Source of the DNA: Phoronis australis
Taxonomy: Eukaryota > Phoronida > Phoronidae
DNA: 42,626 bases
NCBI GenBank assembly: GCA_002633005.1
Contig: NMRA01000681.1
Span: 126,001-168,626 of the forward strand
Direction of reading: 5' to 3'
Numbering within the stretch: position 1 is the first letter of the stretch; every line of letters starts with the position of its first letter. The notes under the pieces are model-generated. The model made no database searches, was not told the DNA's origin, and worked only from the letters and a program-made list of their open reading frames with translations. Positions 24,313-34,199 of the stretch are shown piece by piece. The translations under genes and the position numbers were made by a program.

Positions 24313-27300
24313 GTAAGCTGAATTTTAGCATGCTTTATAATTTTTGTTAGTACCTGTGCTTGTGATTTGTTAGAGGCTGTAAAGACAACTGAGGCGACTG
24401 ATTTCGTGCGCAGGTTTACCTTGCGTCCTTGCGACTGCGGAATCCGACCTAACGAAAAAGTGCCAATGTCGTCTACCAGATTTAGGTTACCAGTGTGTAA
24501 CGTGATACGTGTTCATGTACCTGGCGGTAGTTTTGTTGATCACAACTATTACAAATGTCCCTAAAGTTTCCAAAATCGGATAACAACCTATAGTCTAATG
24601 TGAAGCGTTCTCGCTCACAAGTCGTAAACCAATTATAAATACCCCAGTTACCAAAAAGCCCAGCGGATCTACACGTCCCTTGGTCAATAAAACAGAAACG
24701 ATGACATCATTTTTGGCTATTATTTAAGGCATTTCTCCGGAAAAAAAAATTATGTAACTTTTCAGGGAGGATTTGATTTCAGAAGTCAAACCAGTTTTCG
24801 TCCACCATAGTTAAATTTATTCCAGCCAGTATTTTAGTGCCCTCAAGAATCATCGCCTTATACCATAATTGCCCTGCTCCACACAAAAGAAGCTAGATAA
24901 GTGTTCTTGATATTGGCTGAAGGATTGCTACTGCGACCTGTGTACAAATCTATTGACAAAGTACACAATGCCGCGACACGGGCCAAGTTTTAATGTTGAC
25001 AGCGGGTCATTCATTAGCTTAGCGCAATTTAAGTTTGCTAATCTTTCGTTTTGAAAAATACTTTGACACGGTGAATGACAAGGTCATTCAGAGCTACTTT
25101 TGAGCCGTGATCATGATGTCTAATAACAATCAAAGTTGAAAACTCGAGTTGTGTTCCTAGATCCCCATTAAATCCAACTTGTTTTGTGTGTTTCTCTTGT
25201 GATACGTTGGCGTCTTCTGCGATTCTCTCTCTGGTTCCGCTTACGTCTTTGCGGCTACTAATTGCCACAGAATAACTGACAGCTCTTAAAAAAATAATTG
25301 ACAAAGTATTGACTGCAAGAAAATTAAAAGCCACCGCTCCTGACTGTTGCTGCAGTGCATGTTGAAAGTATACTTCTAATTCTTGTAGTTATGATATCGT
25401 ATTGTAGGGTATGTTGGCAACCTGCATAAACCGGAAAATTTTGTGATCGTCTTCAGCGTGGCAGATCCTCCAAATGTACAAGGAATAGTAGCCTTTGGTG
25501 GTAAGAGTGAAGATTTATAAGATTGTCTTTTTCATCATTGCTCAGATTTAATATTCGCATAATGACGATGAAACTGTGGAGATTAGTACAAGATCGAAAA
25601 CGAGAACTCTTCAGCTTTGAATTTCTTCACTTTATTAAAATATTAAACCGAAAAACCATTGATTTAAAATAACCGTATGCAAACACATCACTAATTGCTG
25701 TTGGTATTCATGCGAAAACTCTGTTCTCAAACTTGTTTCATTTGTTTTCTTATCAAAATCAGGTAACAAATGTAGTAGGAGTGGTGACAGGCCTGTAATA
25801 ATAGTTGCCCTGTATAGTGTTAAGAATGAGCATCTCTTTTGTAATACATGATTCTGATTTCATCTTAAGTAGTAGTTCAGCCCTTGTTTTATAATTCTGA
25901 AAATGTAGTTATCTTTTCTTAGTGAACTGCAGGGGGAACACTCTAAAACATACTGTAAATATTCTTTATTTTACGACATGATGTATTGGTGGTAAGTGGG
26001 AAGTATGGGTTGTCCAATTTAGCAACATAATACAAACGTGAAAGTTAAGTTTCATTGTTAACTAGGTTTGGACTATACTGCTGCCACCAAACAACAATGG
26101 GAAAATGATTAACATTATCAGGAACTCTGTGAGCCTCTCAAAATACAAACTCGTACTTTTTCCAAAAAAATATTGCACGCAAAACACTGATATTTTGCGA
26201 TGTGTTGTGAAAACAGTAGCATGAATATTTTGGAATGAAGTAACGTTTGTAATTGTTTGAATATTTTAAGCTCTCAGTCTGCTTTCCTATTTTGCGAGTG
26301 AGTAGTGCTGCATAATTAATTTCGAACTCGCAGTTTATTTTAAAAAAATGTGCATCTGTCGAATGCCAGGCCATTAATTTGTTACATTTTACTTCCTAGA
26401 ATGCAGTGAGAAAGCTCTGCTCATTGCCCTAACTAACGTAATTTTCTCTTTGAAGCGCTCATGGTCAAACCCTTATAAACATGCGTTCCATCCACGAAGC
26501 GAACTTTTGATTTAGATCACTTATCACTATAAAGATGATCCCAGTTACTCCTTACACAGGTAAGAAGTGATCTCTGGGTTTGAAAAGAACTAAGTTTTTC
26601 CGAAGCCCGGAAACAGTCTCCATTTTGACACTAAGAGACAGTTTGAGACAACTTTCATATCGAAAAGTAGTCGAAATCAAAGGTTGGTTTTGTGATGGAA
26701 GGTGGGTTTATGGTTGATTTAAGCACCTTGGGCGGTAACCCGGACTAGTACGGTACTTATTGCATGATGATTTGTTTTCTTAAATAGGAGTCGCAGGTAC
26801 ACCAGGTAAGGAAAATGCCACCCCTTTGCCAGATTAGGCCTTTGTGTGTGATTCACGTGTAGTCTAAATCCGGCAATTTCCTGCTGTCTTTATCTCACAT
26901 AACTGAATCATTTTTTTAACGCTGAATAAGATAACGAGGAAAGAAAATGCATTCCTAGTTTCTGTAATTTTCACCCTCAATTGCAAAGACGCAAAAGTTA
27001 TTTTATTGAGCTTTTTTCAGGAAGAGCTTAGACATTGCCTGCTTACATCAAACAGCTTTTTCCGAAATGTATTGTATCATCGAATTTCGACAAGAAAGAT
27101 GCCAACAACTGTGTGCACAAACCACCTCAAAGTCTTTGTCCCAAAGTAGAGGCCTGGAGTGCCTTATGAACCAACAACTATTTGCTTGAAAGTGATTTAG
27201 ATGGTATTATGTTATTTTTTAGCTTCACCATTCAGATATATTGCCAGCGTAGCCAACTCGTCTGAGGTTTTTCAACATGGTAAATGAATGTTGAATCTTG

Positions 27301-30300
27301 CGATTATTAGCATCTCGACCTGAATGTGGCTACCAAATTATGTTAAACCTTGTTTCGATATTGTTTTGTCTTGCTTTGTTTACTTTCCCCTTAAACAGCA
27401 CGTGCACAGTGAATTCGTGCTTTCTTCTAGTTCTACATTAAACATTGGTCAAGTTTCTCGTTGTGTGGGTCATTGAAGCATTTTTCACGATGTACTGCGC
27501 ACTATCTAACATAGCACGACTGTCAATATGTTCAGGAACTGAACTGTTGTAAATGTCCTAGAATCGTGACTGTGTAAGCCTAACTTAGTTTTCAAGCCCA
27601 TTTCTTACAAGACGTTAAAGAGGCATGGAACGCGAAAACTCGTCAAAAATATATTTTAAACAATTCCTGACGAAATTGCAGCCCGACTGTCAACATGTTC
27701 AAGAACTGGGAATGTTGTAATTGTCCTGGAATCGTGACTGTGTAAGCCTAACTTAGTTGTCTGGCCCATTTCTTACGAGACTTTAAGGCACGGAACGCGA
27801 AACCTCGTCAAATATATCTTTCAAAGAATCCCTGATGAAATTGCCATCTCGCAACGTCTACTGCAGTGTTATTCACTTTCCCCAGTGCTGGTGTTTCCAG
27901 AAAGAAATCACAAAATTCACAATTTTTGAAATACGCACTAAGGAAAAACTCAGTAGTCAGCACAGAGTTTCTGATCTCCTTCCCACAGATGATAAGTGCG
28001 CACATGCGTTCAGTCATTCGACAAGCATCTAACTGACGATATTTTAAACGGCATATTGTCCTGAGTGATCGCACTCCGAATCTGAGGTCGGCAAATCAGA
28101 ATGAGGCAAGGATTTCGCAGAACAATTCTAAGTGCAATTTAGAATATATTTGAATACATTTATAACTAGTTAAAACGCTTAGGACTTGCATCAATTGCCT
28201 CTTAATGGTATTGACTGCTATTTTGAAGTCACCATCGTTTTGTTTACATCCAAGGTCAAAGGTAACGTTTTCCATATAAGGGAAAGTGTGCTACGTGTAT
28301 ATCTTGCCATACCAAATAAGACAAAACACGTCTCCTTATTTGATATGACAAGACATAGACAAAGCACATTCCCTATTATGGAAACTGTGACCCTTGACAT
28401 TTGATATAAACAGTCCAACTGCCACTTCAAGCAGCAGCCCGATGAAGATGCAATTGATGTTTAAAATTAGTTACGAAGGTATCGTAGTATTCGGAATTAT
28501 CTTGCTTCACTGGCTTGCCTCACTGGCTTGCCTCATACTGTGGTGTCGACCTCACATTCGGAGTGCGATCACACATCATAATCTGCCGTTAATATCCTCC
28601 TTGTCAGTCAGCTGTTTGTCGAATGACTGTGAACGCATGCGCGCATTTATCATAAGTGGGAGGTTGATTAGAAGCTCTGTGGTGACTACAGAGTTTTTCT
28701 TTCGTGCGTATTTCAAAAATCGTGAATTTTGTGATTTTTTTGTGGAAATTCCCTCACAGGTGAAAGTGAATAACTCAGTTGTAGACGTTGCGTCAGGAAT
28801 TGTTTAAAAGATATTTTTGGCGAGCTTCCGCGTTCCATGCCTCTTTAAAACTTGTCTTCAATAAGTTTTCACAACTCTGATGTTCGGCGTGCAATATTGT
28901 CGTCGTTTAGACTGAACTGTCTTCATTAACTTTTCACTACCCTGTGACTTGTTTCTAGAAGAGTCTCTTGGCTTTTCTTCAGTTTATTCATAAGTCACAA
29001 ATCTGAGTGTGCCAAAAGTTGATTTTTTGTCTGTTACGATTTTCGAAACGTTGTGTCCTGTTTATTCGAGCAGACTATGGATTTCTGTCTTTTGTAGGCA
29101 GATTTTCTGACTTTCAGCCGTAGCTTGACCATCCTTAGACTGATTTTTATCCAAAAGTCAAAAGACAAAAGCCATTGGACTCTTCTATTGAGAAACAGGC
29201 CCTGGTGTTCCGCGGCAGTCTTCATAATTCGTAGTTTAGACAATACTGCCTTCATTAACTTTTCATTACCTTGGTGTTAAGCGTGAAGTGTTCATCAGTC
29301 GTGGTAGTTAGATAACTCGCTGTAGTATGTAACTAAGCCCCATATCAGCCGTTTAGATGCTTGATGTTCTTTTGTGAGTGCAATGACCTTTCAAAATTTC
29401 AAATCAACCTATTTAATAATAATAATTTTAATCTGTTATTAATAAGTTCTTTAAAAACTGTTACATGTTTGGTTACCGCTAATTAGCGTCAAGCTTTTAT
29501 ATCAGAATAAAGAAAGCAGTTACCTTCAAACAAGAGTATACCTGAAAATACGAAATACAGTGTTATGGATATGAGACATTGTGTAATGCAATGCAAGTAT
29601 CGCATTTGCTTTTATTTATTTGACTGACATCCAGAGGCATGTTGTCAGCTCGAAAAAATAACGCAATCTGACAGCGCACAATTGTGATTATCGGAGTAAG
29701 ATATAAATAAAGGGAGAGTGGGAAAACAAAAATATCGTATTTTCAGGTATCTTATATATCTTTTTTGCATTCGATGCCAATACTTTATGCATTTTGTGTT
29801 TAAAGGCTATAACTTCCTTCCAAAAGTCAATAATTCGTGTTTTGGGTCAGTGTTTAATGTTTAAAGGCAATTGCTTCCTTGTCTAAGATTAGTGTTTCAC
29901 ATTTCTTCATCAACCATGTATGTGTGTCTCATCAGGTTTTGCGCCTTCATCATTGCAATTGTGACATATTTAACATTAGTATTCATTACACTGGAAAAAC
30001 CGCAATTCTCATATTCCTTAAGGGATTCAAACAAAGGCCGTAGCGTTGCTAGAACACTGATACCATCATCTTGAAGCAACTCCATTTTCCCGTAACCACC
30101 TATTTTGATAAGAGCACATACCCCCCTCCCCGTCCTGTTCATCCCTACCATCATCGTCAGCAGTTTTACATCACAAATTCTTCAAACTTTCACTGGAAAT
30201 ACTTTAATAAAATTTTAGTTGTGTTGGACCAGAACTGCTCGTGGGCGCATACTCCGTTGAACCTTAAAGGAGAATGCCACCCGATTTAATTAGTCTTTTT

Positions 30301-33300
30301 TACCGTCTTAATCGGTCTATATCTACATCGCCTCTTATACGGTAGACCTTACCTTGCCGAGAGGTGTCGTGTTAACCTGTGGGGAAGGTGAGAAACGATG
30401 CAGCGACGTCAGTGGTTCGTCTGCAAAGTGAATGCCGCTATATTGCGGTGCATCGTTCCCGCTTGTCCGAACTATATGAAGAAAGCGGGTATGTCGTTTT
30501 TTTACTTCCTCGAGAGCCCGAAATGCTTAGGAAGTGGCTCGCGGTCCGTCTGCCGTCAGGTGTCAGGTAGCGCAACCGAACGTGCCGTTTTCGAGTAGAG
30601 CTACTCAATCTAAATTGAGACAAAATAGGTTGTTTTTTGGTGGCATTCTCCTTTAACTCGACTGCTGACTAGATGGGTTCGCGCACTCACCCTTTGCCGG
30701 GCTGGGGGCGTGCACCCAATGGATGTGATACTTTGTAGCCTTCTCATTTTAGTGATCAGATTGCGTCTATTACAAATAATAACTCTATTGTTGTTCTTGT
30801 GAGTATTGCTGACCTTAGTCTGCACCACAGCTTGTGTGGAACTCAATTGATCCCTACATTTGGTTAAGTAAAATCGTAGTTAAGGGAATTGTAACGATCA
30901 CGTTAGCTTCCTTGTAGCTATTTACGGTTTTGCGCTTTTTTTTTTGATAATGATACAACGTATGCTTTTAAAGCTGGATTTGGCTTCCCTACGGACGACT
31001 GGGCGAATCTAATAGAAGAAAAGAAAAGAGAGTACCATGCCTTGCAGTTGAAATATGCAAATTTGATGCGAACTCTGGGTGTAAGTAGGTCTCTATGTTT
31101 CCAAAACTGAAATTACTGTGTGTCATTGGTTGACAATGGAATGTTTGCAGGTTACTGGCAGTATGCTCCCTATCCGTTTTTGTATAACCCCTATACTCAC
31201 ACCACTTTTGGGTTATCCTCTCGAATAAACCGACCTGCTCAGGTGTATACCTATCCCTTATATACCAGACCATGCCAAATCATCCTATTTCGCTTGCACA
31301 AAGCTGCCTTGACAAGCAGATGCCGACAAGGGGCGTTCATCGAATTTGTGCTCGCATGTACGATGTAAGCGCACCCTGCTATAATCTCATCCCGTTTGTG
31401 GAGCTCCCCCAATAGGACGTTACCGGATGAAGTGAGTGGAAGCATACATTATAGTGTCGTCGGCGTGTGTAATCCGTGGCCTTCCTATTACAAGCTCGTG
31501 CCTATACCACGGCAGATACAGTAGTTAAAGCGGCTATAAGCCCACATTCCGTCCACGAAGCGAACTTTTGATTTAGCCACTTACCGCTGTGAAATTGGTC
31601 TCAGCCGTTCCTTACTGACAAGTAATGTCTGGGTTTCCAAAAAAATGGCTGTTCATTATTCCATGAGCAGAGGCGGATCTACGGCGGGGGGTTCAGGGGG
31701 TTTTAACCGTCACCTGGGACAGGATCAAAAGTAAAAATTAAAAAAAAAACGTCGCCAGGAAAACNCGGGGCCCGAGCCACTGGCCGGGATAACAAGCGTT
31801 TTGTGCGTTTAGAACTAAAAAAATCACAAGTATTAACAAAACAGATCTAGGTTCTCTTGTCTGTATTCCAAGGAAGAAGAATATTTGAATTTATCTCTGA
31901 ACAGACCCCAAACTCCCGGCTGCTACGGACCTTGGTAATTTGGCCTGCCGAACTTTGTAGGCTATGGTGTGTCCAAATACCAGTAAATGCGTAACAGCAA
32001 AATAAAACTACACGTTTTTATAAGAGCTCGGTGTATTTTTAAGGGTTTTACATCGAAGTTTGATGATTTATTGGTGTTAAACGATGAATTCAAGCAATAA
32101 GCCGACACCACTAACCCGTGTTTTGAACTGCTGAACAGACTGCGTGTGAAACCAATTACGTCATTGGATAATTTCAACACCTCCATCTGCCGTCAGGTGT
32201 CAGGTAGCGCAACCGAACGTGCCGTTTTCGAGTAGAACTACTCAATCTAAATTGAGACAAAATAGGTTGTTTTTTGGTGGCATTCTCCTTTAACTCGACT
32301 GCTGATTAGATGGGTTCGCGCAATCCCCTTTGCCGGGCTGGGGGCGTGCACCCAATGGATGTGATACTTTGTAGCCTTCTGGCATTTTAGTGATCAGATT
32401 GCGTCTATTACAAATAATAACTCTATCGTTGTTCTTGTGAGTATTGCTGACCTTAGTCTGCACCACAGCTTGTGTGGAACTCAATTGATCAATACATTTG
32501 GTTAAGTAAAATCTTAGTTAAGGGAATTGTAACGATCACGTTAGCTTCCTTGTAGCTGGTTACGGTTTTGCGCTTTTTTTGATAATGATACAACGTATGC
32601 TTTTAAAGCTGGATTTGGCTTCCCTACGGACGACTGGGCGAATCTAATAGAAGAAAAGAAAAGAGAGTACCATGCCTTGCAGTTGAAATATGCAAATTTG
32701 ATGCGAACTCTGGGTGTAAGTAGGTCTCTATGTTTCCAAAACTGAAATTACTGTGTCGTTGGTTGACAATGGAATGTTTGCAGGTTACTGGCAGTATGCT
32801 CCCTATCCGTTTTTGTATAACCCCTATACTCACACCACTTCTGGGTTATCCTCTCGAATTAACCGACCTTCTCAGGTGTAGTACCTATCCCTTATCTACC
32901 AGACCATGCCAAATCATCCTATTTCGCTTGCACAAAGCTGCCTTGACAAACAGACGCCGACAAGGGGCGTTCATCGAATTTGTGCTCGCATGTCCAATGT
33001 AAGCGCACCCTGATATAATCTCATCCCGTTTGTGTTACCGGATGAAGTGAGTGGAAGCATATATTATAGTGTCGTCGGCATGTGTAATCCGGGACCATCC
33101 TATTACAAGCTTGTGCCTATACCACGGCAGATACTGTAGTTAAAGCGGCTATAAGCCCACATTCCGTCTACGAAGCGAACTTTCGATTTAGCCACTTACC
33201 TTACTGACAAGTAATGTCTGGGTTTCCGAAAAAATGGCTGTTCATTATTCCATGAGCAGAGGCGGATCTACGGCGGGGGGGTTCAGGTGGTTTTAATCCC

Positions 33301-34199
33301 GCCACCTGGGACAGGATCAAAAATAAAAATTAAAAAAACGTCGCCAGGAAAACGAAATCAGCTGCTAAACAAAAAAAATCTTACACGGGAGGGAGAAACC
33401 AGGGGCGAATCCAGGATTTTGAGTTGGGGAGCAGGGCAGAGTATAAGCCAGGATTTTTTCCGTCAGACGTTCGCACCCCCGAACTGCCAAATAGAATCTG
33501 GGAGAATTTTAGGGTTGTCATGGCCCCCCCNTTTTTCCGTCAGACGTTCGCACCCCCGAACTGCCAAATAGAATCTGGGAGAATTTTAGGGTTGCCAAGG
33601 CCCCCCTCTAAATCCGCCACTGGAAACCCCTCCCGACCCCCACCCCGCTCGGCGCTTCGCGCCTCGGATTCGCGCGAATCTTAAACGCCCCTTACTGAAA
33701 ACGTAGATCTGCCACTGTTGAGACCATACTCGGCATATTCAGACGCGCGATGACAAAGCCAACTTGTAGAGCCTGGTCTCCAACAAAAGTGATAGACCTG
33801 TCAGTTCCGTTACGAAGACTTGAAATCACTTCCAGTTTGACTTACAAACTATGACGGTTAGTGGTGAAATCTCGTTAACTTGAAACAAAAATTAACCTGG
33901 CAATTCAAGCTTTCAAAAAGCACAATTTCTGTTGTTTAACTGGAGTATCCCGATTTTTTCTGTCACAGCTCCATGGCAAAGTGACCATATTCTGGTCTGA
34001 TGGTGCTGGACATGGTATTGAAAACTATGTGAAAACCAATAACAGGAACAAAGACAGCGTACCTATCAGCCTCATAGTTATGGGCTCTCGTGGGCGCGGG
34101 AAGGTGCGACGCACGTTTATGGGCAGCGTGAGTAGCTACGTACTCCATCATACCCACGTGCCTACGTTAATTGTACCTCCTCCAGTCAAGCACCACTAG
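24135..34199 (+). CDS. Universal stress protein gene 2 (four core exons, 202 aa)
   Basis: Exons 24135-24312, 25408-25500, one copy of exon 3 (30974-31080 or the identical 32609-32715), and 33969-34199; phases 1, 1, 0 as in gene 1. An N-terminal tail of about 42 residues, rich in Asp, His and Pro, precedes VLIAVDDSE (D49 is the ATP-contact Asp). Next come WYVGNLH and VIVFSVADPP (72-81), a helix starting FGFPTDDW (93-100), HGKVTIFW, and the motif GSRGRGKVRRTFMGS (165-179), then SYVLHHTHVPTLIVPPP. About seven extra residues (around 149-158, Asn/Lys-rich) lie before the strand leading into the motif, compared with genes 1 and 3. A candidate 18-nt microexon at 26788 would add six residues. Expected to be a cytosolic ATP-binding Usp. 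Confidence 0.9.
24313..25407 (+). other. Usp gene 2 intron 1
   Basis: 1.1 kb intron with donor GTAAGCTG and acceptor CGTATTGTAG. A minus-strand open frame at 25038-25334 has one hydrophobic stretch but no family signature. I do not call it. Confidence 0.7.
25408..25500 (+). CDS. Usp gene 2 exon 2
   Basis: 93 nt, phase 1 in and out, encoding YVGNLHKPEN and the strand VIVFSVADPP. Donor G|GTAAGAG. Same length and phase as exon 2 of genes 1 and 3. Confidence 0.9.
26487..26590 (+). repeat. Dispersed repeat copy (GTCCACGAAGCGAACTTTTG family)
   Basis: The segment TCCACGAAGCGAACTTTTGA and the following about 90 bases recur at about 31548-31650 and 33162-33235. The spacing to a CTGGGTTT segment is similar in each copy. 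This is a dispersed, non-coding repeat inside gene 2 introns. Confidence 0.7.
26788..26805 (+). CDS. Candidate 18-nt microexon of Usp gene 2
   Basis: The acceptor context TTTGTTTTCTTAAATAG is followed by 18 bases and the strong donor CAG|GTAAGG. Insertion between exon 2 and exon 3 keeps frame (phase 1 in and out) and adds GVAGTP, giving FG-GVAGTP-AGFGFP in the variable loop. I found no clear equivalent in genes 1 and 3. Prediction only; no transcript evidence. Confidence 0.45.
27517..27850 (+). repeat. 167-bp tandem duplication at the left arm of a foldback element
   Basis: Copies 27517-27683 and 27684-27850 are diverged but align throughout (CGACTGTCAAYATGTTCA at the start of each, ATCGTGACTGTGTAAGCC in the middle). 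Each contains host flank plus the first part of the terminal inverted repeat of the element at 27615-28848, so the left end was duplicated after insertion. Confidence 0.8.
27615..28848. mobile_element. TTAA-flanked foldback (palindromic) element, 1.2 kb
   Basis: The left end reads TTAAAGAGGCATGGAACGCG and the right end is its complement (CGCGTTCCATGCCTCTTTAA, with slight divergence further in). The two halves are inverted copies over nearly their whole length: the 28040-28095 region faces 28545-28600, and about 28255-28320 faces 28330-28395 around the centre. A TTAA target fits the piggyBac or Kolobok superfamilies. No transposase is present, so it is non-autonomous. Open frames inside mirror each other only because the arms are inverted copies. 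Confidence 0.82.
30264..30656 (+). mobile_element. TTAA-flanked element with a THAP zinc-finger relic (Kolobok-like)
   Basis: Perfect 18-bp terminal inverted repeats TTAAAGGAGAATGCCACC lie at 30264 and, complemented, at the end at 30656. TTAA is the presumed target duplication. The interior is GC-richer than the flanks and retains part of a THAP-like domain on the + strand (see 30398-30560). From family knowledge, TTAA targets plus THAP-bearing transposases are features of Kolobok elements. At 393 bp this is an internally deleted, non-autonomous copy. Confidence 0.75.
30398..30560 (+). pseudogene. Degraded THAP-domain coding fragment
   Basis: One frame reads CIVPACPNYMKKAGMSFF (C-x4-C, then the Phe region). 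After a run of seven T the reading continues one frame over as LPREPEMLRKWLAV, which fits the THAP pattern F-x-(F/L)-P...W. The frame breaks at the T run and the downstream C-x2-H pair is not seen, so this is a broken fragment. It lies inside the TTAA element and is probably derived from its parental transposase. Confidence 0.6.
30974..31080 (+). CDS. Usp gene 2 exon 3, copy a
   Basis: 107 nt, phase 1 in and phase 0 out, donor GGT|GTAAGTAGG, acceptor CTTTTAAAG preceded by a ten-T tract. It encodes AGFGFPTDDW and a Lys/Glu-rich helix to LMRTLG. It aligns with gene 3 exon 3 at the same length. Identical in sequence to copy b. Confidence 0.85.
31668..31764 (+). mobile_element. Truncated left end of a MITE (CAGAGGCGGATCTAC family)
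   Basis: Begins CAGAGGCGGATCTACGGCGG after the flank ATGAG and runs into the N at 31765. It matches the left end of the element at 33257-33717. Confidence 0.75.
31766..32186 (+). other. Unique spacer between the two duplicated segments
   Basis: 421 bases that match neither duplicated copy. No supported gene, RNA or transposon terminus is visible. The join at 32187 falls inside the right half of the THAP-bearing TTAA element. Confidence 0.6.
32187..33353 (+). repeat. 1.2 kb duplicated segment, copy B (carries exon 3b)
   Basis: Second copy of 30550-31764. It starts at CTGCCGTCAGG, mid-element, so it carries only the right half of the TTAA element, including the terminal repeat near 32270-32294. 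It continues past the point where copy A stops at an N. Confidence 0.92.
32609..32715 (+). CDS. Usp gene 2 exon 3, copy b
   Basis: Identical 107-nt sequence to 30974-31080, with the same acceptor and donor. Splicing both copies in series would shift frame and reach a TAA within 13 codons of the second copy. Only one can be used per productive mRNA. The upstream T tract is seven rather than ten. Confidence 0.8.
33257..33717 (+). mobile_element. MITE with nested MITE inside (CAGAGGCGGATCTAC ends)
   Basis: The left end CAGAGGCGGATCTACG pairs with the right end CGTAGATCTGCCACTG as imperfect terminal inverted repeats. Flanks ATGAG and TTGAG resemble a 5-bp target duplication with one mismatch. 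A second element (33400-33622) is inserted inside it. hAT-like by its CAG...CTG termini, without a transposase. Confidence 0.72.
33400..33622 (-). mobile_element. Nested MITE of the CAGTGGCGGATTTAG family
   Basis: Ends CAGGGGCGAATCCAGG and CTAAATCCGCCACTG, flanked on both sides by GAAAC (5-bp target duplication). It matches the element at 4107-4267 in reverse orientation. Its interior holds a duplicated stretch of about 75 bases on either side of the single N at 33530, likely an assembly join. Confidence 0.8.
33969..34199 (+). CDS. Usp gene 2 exon 4 (ATP-binding motif and stop)
   Basis: 77 codons including TAG, acceptor TGTCACAG, phase 0. It starts LHGKVTIFW and carries GSRGRGKVRRTFMGS and YVLHHTHVP. 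The extra residues NNRNKDSVP before the strand are specific to this gene. Confidence 0.92.
   Translation, partial: LHGKVTIFWSDGAGHGIENYVKTNNRNKDSVPISLIVMGSRGRGKVRRTFMGSVSSYVLHHTHVPTLIVPPPVKHH

Larger units (their letters stand above)
30550..31764 (+). repeat. 1.2 kb duplicated segment, copy A (carries exon 3a)
   Basis: Matches 32187-33353 almost base for base, with scattered substitutions and indels; for example copy A has about 19 extra bases near 31396 and a longer T run upstream of exon 3. It starts inside the TTAA element and ends exactly at the single N at 31765. Confidence 0.92.

Noticed and set aside
25038-25334. Minus-strand 98-codon frame with a membrane-like stretch, vaguely receptor-like
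   Set aside because: It has no ATG at its start (opens on GTG) and no family hallmark residues; it sits within gene 2 intron 1.
26545-26559. A second possible microexon of gene 2 (15 nt, before GTAAGAAG)
   Set aside because: The acceptor has no pyrimidine tract, and the segment lies in a dispersed repeat also found near 31600 and 33200.
28394-28807. 137-residue open frame with a hydrophobic segment
   Set aside because: Lies in one arm of the 1.2 kb palindrome. A mirrored open frame exists in the other arm, with differences that mostly change residues, so no sign of coding constraint.
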